Below are positions 8,982 through 17,120 of a DNA stretch of 64,000 nucleotides, in pieces; the first letter of the stretch is position 1, and every line of letters starts with the position of its first letter. The translations under genes and the position numbers were made by a program. Under the pieces are notes generated by a model that saw nothing but the letters and a program-made list of their open reading frames with translations, made no database searches and was not told the DNA's origin. This DNA comes from Tremella fuciformis (Eukaryota > Basidiomycota > Tremellomycetes > Tremellales > Tremellaceae), in contig CP136494.1 in assembly GCA_032768795.1 (NCBI GenBank), positions 496,001 through 560,000 on the forward strand, written 5' to 3'.

Positions 8982-10601
8982 CTATTGACTCTGCTGCTCT
9001 GCTTCTCCTTGTCTTCCCAAGCCCAGTAGCTGCCGAAGCTGTCTCGTCTTCTCGGCCGAAAGGTTCTTGGTCAGGATGTCGGCTCGGTTGCTGTCCGTTG
9101 GTGTGTATTTGAGCTCAAGCAGTCCACCAGCTTGATGCTCTCGTATCCACTGGGCTCGCATGTCGAATGCTTTGTTCAGCTTGAACCCGTGTTGATGTTT
9201 GGCCAGTTGAATGGCTCCATTGTTGTCGTTGTAGATGGGCACTGCCCCATCTATACCGAGGTCGAGGTCGTTCAACAATTGCCTGAGCCATATTGCCTCT
9301 TTGCCCGCTTCTGTTGATGCTAGGAGTTCGGCCTGTGTCGTCGAGAGTGCGACTGTTGGTTGTCGCCTGCTTTTCCATGACACAATGCCCCCGTATGTAT
9401 TGAAGACGTAGCCGGTTGTAGATCGACGTGTGTCGAGACATCCACCCCAGTCTGCGTCTGCCCAGCCTAGCAGTGCTCTTCTTCCTGCATGTGCGTCAAA
9501 GGTGAGTGCGAGATCTGATGTTCCTCGCAGGTACCTTAATAGGTGCTTTGCGGCCCTCCAATGTGCGAGTGACCATTTGCTGATGAAGCGACAGAGCAGT
9601 GACGCTGCGTAGGCGATGTCGGGTCGGGTGATCGTGGCAATATAGAGGATTGACCCGGCGAGTGCTGGAAATGGTTTATCTCGAGCCTCGTCGACCTCCT
9701 TTGGCGTAGCCTCGACGAGCTTTGCGTCAGGCAAGATTGTCTTGCAGGCTTTGCCGGGTTCACCGAAGCGTTGAAGAACTGCCTCGATGTAGTGCTCTTG
9801 TGACAGGTACATCTTCTTGTTTGGCCTATCTCGGTAGATGTTGATACCGAGGAAGTAAGAGACCGGTCCTTGGTCCTTGCACTCGAGTTCCTTGTTGATC
9901 TTCCGTTTGATCTCGTCAATTGTTGATCGATCGTTGCCGGCTATGAGCATGTCGTCAACGTGGACTGAGATCATGCACCGCTTGTGTCCTTGTCGCAGCG
10001 AGTAGATGCATGGATCCGCTAGGGTCGGTTTGAAGCCTAGCTCCCGTAGGAACTCGTCGAGGCGCTTGTTGAACAAGTGCGGTGATTGTCGGAGACCGTA
10101 TAGTGATTTCCGGAGGTGCAGAACGTGTCCGGCGGCGATGTCGCTGCCTTCTGGTGGCTCGATGAAGATGTCCTTGTCGATGTTGGCCTTGAGGAATGCT
10201 CCAATGATATCTATTTGGTCGCATTCCCAGTCGAGGTAGTTGACGATGGAGAGGAACAGGCGGAATGATGACTTGTGGGTGACCGAAGCAAAGAGTTCGT
10301 CGAAGTCTTGTCCTGAGACTTGTTGAAATCCTCTCACAACGAATCTGGCCTTGTGCTGACTCGCTTTGCCCGTGTCCCTGTCGATCTTGCGGGTGAATAC
10401 CCATTTGCCTGTAAGAGTGCGGTGATTCTCCTTGGGAACCATCTCCCACACTCCGTACTTCTCCATCTTTCCCATCTCCTCGTCCATGGCCGATTTCCAA
10501 TCCTCCCAGTCTGCGGCTCGACGAGCTTCGGTGTACGACTGGGGGTTGTTGAGTGACTGGGCTGATAACGCGTGCTCTATGGCTACTCGGTTATAGTCCA
10601 T
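8982..10601 (-). CDS. Copia A RT-RNase H (ORF2)
   Basis: The 539-codon frame contains the copia reverse transcriptase, with KARFVVRGFQQ, a catalytic VHVDDM box (about residue 217) and LYGLRQSP. The RNase H follows: WADADWGG near residue 390, STTQAELLAS, NNGAIQLA and the closing RADILTKNL. It lies in the same reading frame as ORF1 (ending 10698) and is separated from it by one TGA (10700-10698) followed by CTA, with 32 open codons between the stop and the ATG at 10601. It may be made by readthrough of that stop or by separate initiation. The protein is nearly identical to that of copy B. Confidence 0.9.
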   Translation of the reverse strand: MDYNRVAIEHALSAQSLNNPQSYTEARRAADWEDWKSAMDEEMGKMEKYGVWEMVPKENHRTLTGKWVFTRKIDRDTGKASQHKARFVVRGFQQVSGQDFDELFASVTHKSSFRLFLSIVNYLDWECDQIDIIGAFLKANIDKDIFIEPPEGSDIAAGHVLHLRKSLYGLRQSPHLFNKRLDEFLRELGFKPTLADPCIYSLRQGHKRCMISVHVDDMLIAGNDRSTIDEIKRKINKELECKDQGPVSYFLGINIYRDRPNKKMYLSQEHYIEAVLQRFGEPGKACKTILPDAKLVEATPKEVDEARDKPFPALAGSILYIATITRPDIAYAASLLCRFISKWSLAHWRAAKHLLRYLRGTSDLALTFDAHAGRRALLGWADADWGGCLDTRRSTTGYVFNTYGGIVSWKSRRQPTVALSTTQAELLASTEAGKEAIWLRQLLNDLDLGIDGAVPIYNDNNGAIQLAKHQHGFKLNKAFDMRAQWIREHQAGGLLELKYTPTDSNRADILTKNLSAEKTRQLRQLLGLGRQGEAEQQSQ

Positions 10602-10697
10602 GTCGATGTCGTGCAGAGGGTGATGACTAGGTTCTTGGCCTGCTAGTCTCCCCGACCGTCTTGGCTCATCTGCATCGGCCGCTGTGAGCTCGTTTAG

Positions 10698-13283
10698 TCA
10701 ACGATCGGGATCCTCTGGTCCGTCGTCGGGATTCGGTTCCGGGCTCGGTGCATCCTCTCGGATGTACTCATTGACCCAGCCTCTTTCTTGCCTGGGTACG
10801 GCTTGGGGAGGTATGTCGTCCATCTCTTCCCCTTGTTCCTCTTCTTCTGGTGCCTCCCCTGCCTCGACTATCTCGTTCAGCTCGATGGATGTATCGTCAT
10901 CCTCGTCGAGGCTCGTCGATGGTTGTCGAGGTCCAGGTTGAGGCGGCTCCAGGATCTGTCGTGGTTCATCTGAACTGGGCGTTGTCTTCCTGCCCGTGAT
11001 GAATGTGACGTCTCGGCTTGCGATGACCCTGTTGGATTGGGTCAGCACCTTGTAGCCCCAGCTCCCTTCTGTGTACCCCAGCAGTCGACCGCATTGTCCC
11101 CGCTCGTCGAGCTTCGATGCGGGGTTCACAACTCGATAGATGCAGTGATGGCCGAATGGCTGCATCCCCTGGTACTGCAGGTCGATGTCGTGGTTTGGTC
11201 GGAAGAGCGTTATCGGGATTTTCGCGTGGGAGCCTGGTAGCCTGTTCCGAGTGAAGACTACATATCGCAGTGCATCTACCCAGAACTGGGTTGGCAAGTT
11301 CGAGTCCGCAAGACATGTCCGGATGTCATTGAGGATGGTGAGATGGACGCGCTCGACTCGACTGTTTTGGTTGTGTGCGTCGGTCGGCGTAAGGGTGTGC
11401 TCAATTCCCTTGCTTTTGCACCAGTGGCTGAATTCCTTGCTCGTGAATTCGCCTCCTTGGTCTGAGCGGATGGTCTTGACTGTTCGATCAAGCTGATTCT
11501 CTGCCAACTTGATATAGTCTTGCAGTGCTTCGGCTGCATCCGACTTCTTCTTGAGTGGTATGGCCTGCACGTATTTGCTGTGGTCGTCATAGCAGGTGAG
11601 GAAGTATTGGAAGCCTTCTCTCGACTGGACGGTCGCTGGTCCCCATAGATCGACTGATACCTCGACGAGGGGTTTGCTGGCTCGACGAGGATTAGGTAGA
11701 GATGCCGAGCGCGTTGCCTTTCCTTTCAGGCAATCCATGCATTCGACTCTCCGAAATGACCCCGTCCACTTTGCGCCTAGCTTTCCTTCTTTCCCAAGCT
11801 CCCACACCCTCCTCATGTTCGAGTGACCTAGGCGTTTGTGCCAGGTGAGGAGGCGGGTGTCTTCGGCTTCAGTATTTTCTCTTGCCTGAAGTGCTTGGTG
11901 AATGCGCGAGGTGGTGCGTACCGGTGTGTCGTCTACAACCCATAGGTTGCCAAGTTTCTTGCCCCGGAGGATGACCTTTCCCTTCTCGACCAATGTAGCC
12001 GAGTCACTCGAGAAGCGCCAATGGGTCCCTGTGTATGGACCGAGGCGCTGTGTGGAGAGGAGGTTGTGCGAGAATGAAGGGACATAGAGGGCGTTCTTGT
12101 ACCATACGTTCTCGAATGTCAGGCGGCCGGAGTGTGTAGCCTCGACAATTGACCCATCTCCGATCTGGATTTTGATGGGCTTGTCGAGCTTGGTGAGGTG
12201 GGAGAGGAGGTGTTTGTCCTTGATAAACGGACTTGTAGCACCGCTGTCGATGATGATGGAAGTGGAGGGAAGGTTATCGTGGGCGTGCAGTGCGATCTCT
12301 GTCGCATAATAGCCTTCCTCCTTTATCTCCCTCGACGAGCCTCTCTTGGCCTCACTTGATGAGTCATCTCCTGACTCGCTCTGCTCTCTCGCCTTCATTC
12401 CCTTCCCCGCTTGTCCTCCTTGCTTCTTCCTCCTGTCTGCTTCCTTTGCCGACCTCTGCTCCTGGATGTGCTTCGGCACTCCAATCACTTTCCAGCACTC
12501 ATCTGTGGAGTGCCTCCCCTGATCCGGGTGGTGGATGCATCTCTTGCCTGCCGGTTTCGGTAGAGATTTGCTGAGCATCCCCATCTCGTTTACGCTCTCG
12601 CCCTTTTGTTGACGTCGGCGGTGTTCATCGGCGACCCTATCGATAACCTCGTCGAGATGGATCTTGTTCGACGAGGTCCCTGAGTAGAAGGTCGATGCGA
12701 GGAGGCCGTATGAGGACGGTAGGCGACGGATGGCGGCGTATGCGCCAATCTGGTTGGCAAATTGCTCAAGGGTGAGCTTGGAAGTGATGGCGGAGGAGGT
12801 GATTTCGGCCAGTTGCGACCGGATAGCTGTGAGATGAGGTTCGGGATCCTCATTCTCTGGGATGGTCTCGCCAAATATTGATGACCATAATTCGGCTAGG
12901 CGAGATCCGTTGTCGGCCCCGTATGTGGTGACCAGATGATCGTAAAGCCCCTTTGGTTGAGGATTCTCGAAGTCGATCAGGTTCGAGGGAAGCTTGTTTT
13001 GGACAGTCTCTGTCAGACTGCCGTAGAGAGTGGAGAGGGCGGTGGACTGCTCCTTCTCATGCTCGTATAGAGCAACTGCTCTCTTCGATGTCTCGGCTGC
13101 TGTTGCCGGACTTGACACTGGATATCGAGCCTCGACGAGTGCCCGAATCACTGACGTGTCCTTGGTGATGTGGGGGACAAGGCCGGCGGACCCGAGGACA
13201 ACTCGAATCTCGCGCACCCACTGGGCGTAGTTGTCGCGCCCATTGAGCTTGCGCTCTTCTTTCACCGTCTGCACAGATGGCAT
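10698..13283 (-). CDS. Copia A Gag-protease-integrase (ORF1)
   Basis: The protein has 861 residues. A Gag region at the N-terminus (LNGRDNYAQWVREI) is followed by a His/Cys-containing segment (CIHHPDQGRHSTDEC, about residue 255), the retroviral-type protease motif DSGATSPF (about 345), and the integrase zinc-binding part (HKRLGHSN ... CMDCLKGK, about 480-515). The DDE core comes next: VDLWG, RSDQGGEF, then the Glu in RVERVH. The C-terminal part is acidic and ends at TGA just before RT. It differs from copy B mainly in a short Lys/Gly/Gln-rich stretch near residue 290, which explains the 3-residue length difference. All key motifs look intact. Confidence 0.9.
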   Translation of the reverse strand: MPSVQTVKEERKLNGRDNYAQWVREIRVVLGSAGLVPHITKDTSVIRALVEARYPVSSPATAAETSKRAVALYEHEKEQSTALSTLYGSLTETVQNKLPSNLIDFENPQPKGLYDHLVTTYGADNGSRLAELWSSIFGETIPENEDPEPHLTAIRSQLAEITSSAITSKLTLEQFANQIGAYAAIRRLPSSYGLLASTFYSGTSSNKIHLDEVIDRVADEHRRRQQKGESVNEMGMLSKSLPKPAGKRCIHHPDQGRHSTDECWKVIGVPKHIQEQRSAKEADRRKKQGGQAGKGMKAREQSESGDDSSSEAKRGSSREIKEEGYYATEIALHAHDNLPSTSIIIDSGATSPFIKDKHLLSHLTKLDKPIKIQIGDGSIVEATHSGRLTFENVWYKNALYVPSFSHNLLSTQRLGPYTGTHWRFSSDSATLVEKGKVILRGKKLGNLWVVDDTPVRTTSRIHQALQARENTEAEDTRLLTWHKRLGHSNMRRVWELGKEGKLGAKWTGSFRRVECMDCLKGKATRSASLPNPRRASKPLVEVSVDLWGPATVQSREGFQYFLTCYDDHSKYVQAIPLKKKSDAAEALQDYIKLAENQLDRTVKTIRSDQGGEFTSKEFSHWCKSKGIEHTLTPTDAHNQNSRVERVHLTILNDIRTCLADSNLPTQFWVDALRYVVFTRNRLPGSHAKIPITLFRPNHDIDLQYQGMQPFGHHCIYRVVNPASKLDERGQCGRLLGYTEGSWGYKVLTQSNRVIASRDVTFITGRKTTPSSDEPRQILEPPQPGPRQPSTSLDEDDDTSIELNEIVEAGEAPEEEEQGEEMDDIPPQAVPRQERGWVNEYIREDAPSPEPNPDDGPEDPDR

Positions 13284-13380
13284 GACGGAGGACCACTTCG
13301 AGGCTGGCGATGCGTAGGCAAGGTCGACGAGTTTGATGACGCGTTCTATCTACCGCGACTTGTCGAACGAGACGTTACCA

Positions 13381-13698
13381 CGACAGAATCTTAGCTCTGA
13401 GGCAATGGGATTCCCATCACCTGTTGCCCGCTCAGCACTTGCTATGAGTGATGCATTCGGACTTACCTGTTGCCCGCTCAGCACTTGCTATGAGTGATGA
13501 GGAGGGCAACAGGCGGCGGCATTCTACAAGGTCGTCGAGGGTGTCGGCGTTATATGCGGAGTTATCGTTGTGGCAGCTTCCCCTGCCTCGTCGAGGATGA
13601 ACCTCGTCGAGGCACAACCTCGTCGAGGATGTGTGTGCCTCGACGAGGCTACTCGAGGCTGAGTCAAGCTCATGTGAGCGTACTACCTATTTCCGTCG
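13381..13698 (-). repeat. Copia A 5' LTR
   Basis: It is 318 bp with 7 differences from the 3' copy, including a change in the terminal inverted repeat (CGACAGAA instead of CGACGGAA). The internal leader begins immediately to its left on the plus strand. Confidence 0.9.
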
Positions 13699-14027
13699 CG
13701 GTGTACGTATGATATTGTGGCTGAGAAGTACGGAAGGAGAATCTACTACAAGAGGAAACTGTTCTACGGGACACAAAGGGAGGAAACGGGCGTGGCTTAA
13801 GGGTCTGCTTCAGATTGTCCAGACATCAGCCGTATTAGTGTGAGTGGAGCATGAGTGTTGAATGGTGCAGGATCAGGCATGAGAGCTGAGGATCCTAGGT
13901 TGGATGGTGTGTCGGGTAAGGTTGTATTGTATTGTAGATGGGTCCAAGGTGAGCCAGGCTGTGGTTTGGGCATCAGGCCTGAGGATGGTGAATCGGATAC
14001 GGCATCGGGTGCTGTCATGGTTATGTC
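13699..14027 (-). pseudogene. Spacer between the two copia copies; 3' part of a minus-strand reading frame
   Basis: This 329-bp piece separates the two head-to-head 5' LTRs. On the minus strand a frame ending with TAA at 13797 runs left to right as a Pro/Ser/Thr-rich sequence (ITMTAPDAVSDSPSSGL...). If copy B and one GGTTG are removed, the same frame continues into 19083-19130 without a stop. Copy B therefore probably landed in a pre-existing coding exon. I do not recognise the product. Confidence 0.35.
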
Positions 14028-14032
14028 GGTTG
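14028..14032. repeat. Target site duplication GGTTG, left of copia B
   Basis: GGTTG precedes CGACGGAA at 14033 and is repeated at 19078-19082 directly after TTCCGTCG. A 5-bp duplication is standard for copia. Confidence 0.9.
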
Positions 14033-14350
14033 CGACGGAAATAGGTAGTACGCTCACATGAGCTTGACTCAGCCTCGAGTAACCTTGTCGAGGCACACAC
14101 ATCCTCGACGAGGTTCATCCTCGACGAGGTTCATCCTCGACGAGGCAGGGGAAGCTGCCACAACGATAACTCCGCATATAACGCCGACACCCTCGACGAC
14201 CTTGTAGAATGCCGCCGCCTGTTGCCCTCCTCATCACTCATAGCAAGTGCTGAGCGGGCAACAGGTAAGTCCGAATGCATCACTCATAGCAAGTGCTGAG
14301 CGGGCAACAGGTGACCGGAATCCCATTGCCTCAGAGCCAAGATTCCGTCG
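14033..14350 (+). repeat. Copia B 5' LTR
   Basis: It starts CGACGGAAAT and ends TTCCGTCG. It carries three CCTCGACGAGG words spaced 16 bp apart (about 14102-14144), a tandem repeat of the unit containing CATAGCAAGTGCTGAGCG, and the hairpin-capable pair CCTGTTGCCC...GGGCAACAGG. Confidence 0.92.
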
Positions 14351-14447
14351 TGGTAACGTCTCGTTCGACAAGTCGCGGTAGATAGAACGCGTCAACAAAC
14401 TCGTCGACCTTGCCTACGTACCGCCAGCCTCGAAGTGGTCCTCCGTC

Positions 14448-17024
14448 ATGCCATCTGTGCAGACGGTGAAAGAAGAGCGCAAGCTCAATGGGCGCGACAA
14501 CTACGCCCAGTGGGTGCGCGAGATTCGAGTCGTCCTCGGATCCGCCGGCCTTGTCCCCCACATCACCAAGGACGCGTCAGTGATCCGAGCACTCGTCGAG
14601 GCTCGATATCCAGTGTCAAGTCCGGCAACAGCAGCCGAGACATCGAAGAGAGCAGTTGCTCTATACGAGCATGAGAAGGAGCAGTCCACCGCCCTCTCCA
14701 CTCTCTACGGCAGTCTGACAGAGACTGTCCAAAATAAGCTTCCCTCGAGCCTGATCGACTTCGAGAATCCTCAACCGAAGGGGCTTTACGATCACCTGGT
14801 CACCACATATGGGGCCGATAACGGATCTCGCCTAGCCGAATTATGGTCATCGATATTTGGCGAGACCATCCCAGAGAATGAGGACCCCGAACCTCATCTC
14901 ACAGCTATCCGGTCGCAACTGGCCGAAATCACCTCCTCCGCCATCACTTCCAAGCTCACCCTTGAGCAATTTGCCAACCAGATTGGCGCATACGCCGCCA
15001 TCCGTCGCCTACCGTCCTCATACGGCCTCCTCGCATCGACCTTCTACTCAGGGACCTCGTCGAACAAGATCCACCTCGACGAGGTTATTGATAGGGTCGC
15101 CGATGAACATCGCAGACGTCAACAAAAGGGCGAGAGCGTAAACAAGATGGGGATGCTCAGCAAATCTCTGCAGAAACCGGCAAGCAAGAGATGCATCCAC
15201 CATCCGGATCAGGGGAGGCACTCCACAGATGAGTGCTGGAAAGTGATTGGAGTGCCGAAGCACATCCAGGAGCAAAGGTCGGCCAAGGAAGCAGCAAAGG
15301 GAAGGAAGCAGGGAGGACAAGCGAAGAAGGCAAGAGAGCAGATGGAGTCAGGAGATGACTCATCAAGTGAGGCCAAGAGAGGCTCGTCGAGGGAGATAAA
15401 GGAGGAAGGCTATTATGCGACAGAGATCGCACTGCACGCCCACGATAACCTTCCCTCCACTTCCATCATCATCGACAGCGGTGCTACAAGTCCATTTATC
15501 AAGGACAAACACCTCCTCTCCCACCTCACCAAGCTCGACAAGCCCATCAAAATCCAGATCGGAGATGGGTCAATTGTCGAGGCTACACACTCCGGCCGCC
15601 TGACATTCGAGAACGTATGGTACAACAACGCCCTCTACGTTCCATCATTCTCGCACAACCTCCTCTCAACACAGCGCCTCGGTCCGCACACAGGGACCCA
15701 TTGGCGCTTCTCGAGTGACTCGGCTACATTGGTCGAGAAAGGAAAGGTCATCCTCCGGGGCAAGAAGATCGGCAACCTATGGGTTGTAGACGACACACCG
15801 GTACGCACCACCTCGCGCATTCACCGAGCACTTCAGGCAAGAGAAAACACTGAAGCCGAAGACAACCGCCTCCTCACCTGGCACAAGCGCCTAGGTCACT
15901 CGAACATGAGGAAGGTCTGGGAGCTCGGGAAAGAGGGGAAGCTAGGCGCAAAGTGGACGGGATTGTTTCGGAGAGTCGAATGCATGGATTGCCTGAAAGG
16001 GAAGGCAACGCGCTCGGCATCTCTACCTAACCCTCGTCGAGCCAGCAAGCCCCTCGTCGAGGTATCAGTCGATCTATGGGGACCAGCGACCGTCCAGTCG
16101 AGAGAAGGCTTCCAATACTTCCTCACCTGCTATGACGACCACAGCAAATATGTGCAGGCCATACCACTCAAGAAGAAGTCGGATGCAGCCGAAGCACTGC
16201 AAGACTATATCAAGTTGGCAGAGAATCAGCTTGATCGAACAGTCAAGACCATCCGCTCAGACCAAGGAGGCGAATTCACGAGCAAGGAATTCAGCCACTG
16301 GTGTAAAAGCAAGGGAATTGAGCACACCCTTACGCCAACCGACGCACACAATCAGAACAGTCGAGTTGAGCGCGTCCACCTCACCATCCTCAACGACATC
16401 CGGACATGTCTTGCGGACTCGAACTTGCCAACTCAGTTCTGGGCAGATGCACTGCGATATGTAGTCTTCACTCGGAACAGGCTACCAGACTCCCACGGAA
16501 AAATCCCGATAACGCTATTCCGACCAAACCACGACATCGACCTGCAGTATCAAGGGATGCAGCCATTCGGCCATCACTGCATCTATCGAGTTGTGAACCC
16601 CGCATCGAAGCTCGACAAGCGGGGACAATGTGGTCGCCTATTGGGATACACAGAAGGGAGCTGGGGCTACAAGATATTGACCCAGAACAACAGGGTCGTG
16701 GCAAGCCGAGACGTCACATTCATCACGGGCAAGAAGACAACGCCCAGCTCAGATGAACCACGACAGATCCTGGAGCCGCCTCAACCTGGACCTCGACAAC
16801 CATCGACGAGCCTCGACGAGGATGACGATACATCCATCGAGCTGAACGAGATAGTCGAGGCAGGGGAGGCACCAGAAGAAGAGGAACAAGGGGAAGAGAT
16901 GGACGACATACCTCCTCAAGCCGTACCCAGGCAAGAAAGAGGCTGGGTCAATGAGTACATCCGAGAGGATGCACCGAGCCCGGAACCGAATCCCGACGAC
17001 GGACCAGAGGATCCCGATCGTTGA
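14448..17024 (+). CDS. Copia B Gag-protease-integrase (ORF1)
   Basis: The frame begins at ATG 14448, 97 nt after the 5' LTR, and encodes 858 residues. The order is Gag, Cys/His segment (CIHHPDQGRHSTDEC), protease (DSGATSPF, about residue 342), integrase zinc-binding part (HKRLGHSN, CMDCLKGK) and DDE core (VDLWG, RSDQGGEF, RVERVH). The acidic C-terminal tail (EDDDTSIELNE, EEEEQGEEMDD) leads to TGA at 17022-17024. The protein makes up the particle, processes itself and integrates the cDNA. No frameshift or internal stop is present other than the terminal TGA, which stands in the same frame as the RT domain. Confidence 0.92.
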   Translation: MPSVQTVKEERKLNGRDNYAQWVREIRVVLGSAGLVPHITKDASVIRALVEARYPVSSPATAAETSKRAVALYEHEKEQSTALSTLYGSLTETVQNKLPSSLIDFENPQPKGLYDHLVTTYGADNGSRLAELWSSIFGETIPENEDPEPHLTAIRSQLAEITSSAITSKLTLEQFANQIGAYAAIRRLPSSYGLLASTFYSGTSSNKIHLDEVIDRVADEHRRRQQKGESVNKMGMLSKSLQKPASKRCIHHPDQGRHSTDECWKVIGVPKHIQEQRSAKEAAKGRKQGGQAKKAREQMESGDDSSSEAKRGSSREIKEEGYYATEIALHAHDNLPSTSIIIDSGATSPFIKDKHLLSHLTKLDKPIKIQIGDGSIVEATHSGRLTFENVWYNNALYVPSFSHNLLSTQRLGPHTGTHWRFSSDSATLVEKGKVILRGKKIGNLWVVDDTPVRTTSRIHRALQARENTEAEDNRLLTWHKRLGHSNMRKVWELGKEGKLGAKWTGLFRRVECMDCLKGKATRSASLPNPRRASKPLVEVSVDLWGPATVQSREGFQYFLTCYDDHSKYVQAIPLKKKSDAAEALQDYIKLAENQLDRTVKTIRSDQGGEFTSKEFSHWCKSKGIEHTLTPTDAHNQNSRVERVHLTILNDIRTCLADSNLPTQFWADALRYVVFTRNRLPDSHGKIPITLFRPNHDIDLQYQGMQPFGHHCIYRVVNPASKLDKRGQCGRLLGYTEGSWGYKILTQNNRVVASRDVTFITGKKTTPSSDEPRQILEPPQPGPRQPSTSLDEDDDTSIELNEIVEAGEAPEEEEQGEEMDDIPPQAVPRQERGWVNEYIREDAPSPEPNPDDGPEDPDR

Positions 17025-17027
17025 CTA
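17022..17027 (+). promoter_or_regulatory. In-frame stop UGA CUA between integrase and RT, candidate readthrough site
   Basis: The stop is TGA followed by CTA AAC, and the frame then stays open through 32 codons to the ATG at 17121 and on to 18740. UGA-CUA is the best documented context for efficient stop readthrough in eukaryotes and their viruses. The same bases occur in copy A. An alternative is splicing, because GACTAAAC and CACAG downstream look like a branch site and acceptor. However, I see no canonical GTRAGT donor in the 300 bp upstream. Confidence 0.55.
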
Positions 17028-17120
17028 AACGAGCTCACAGCGGCCGATGCAGATGAGCCAAGACGGTCGGGGAGACTAGCAGGCCAAGAACCTAGTCATC
17101 ACCCTCTGCACGACATCGAC

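Larger units (their letters stand above)
8645..13698 (-). mobile_element. Ty1/copia LTR retrotransposon, copy A (minus strand)
   Basis: The copy is flanked by 318-bp LTRs (8645-8962 and 13381-13698) whose ends form the inverted pair CGACGGAA...TTCCGTCG. Two long frames in the same register encode Gag-protease-integrase (13283-10698) and RT-RNase H (10601-8982). The order INT before RT is diagnostic of copia. The LTRs differ at 7 of 318 positions. The flanking pentamers (GAGAG left, CGGTG right) do not match, so no target duplication is left. This points to an older insertion, or one that has recombined or lost flank sequence. Confidence 0.9.

Noticed and set aside
9955..10500. 181-codon frame inside copia A (and its mirror at 17222-17767)
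   Set aside because: It lies antiphase within RT sequence in both copies and is composed of Arg/His/Pro-rich shadow codons.
13797..14118. Minus-strand frames that begin inside the copia B 5' LTR
   Set aside because: Their N-terminal parts are LTR sequence. Only the non-LTR part is kept, as a possible interrupted host exon.
16720..17040. Intron that would remove the copia UGA stop
   Set aside because: GACTAAAC plus CACAG look like branch site and acceptor, but no GTRAGT-type donor is present upstream. Kept only as an alternative explanation.
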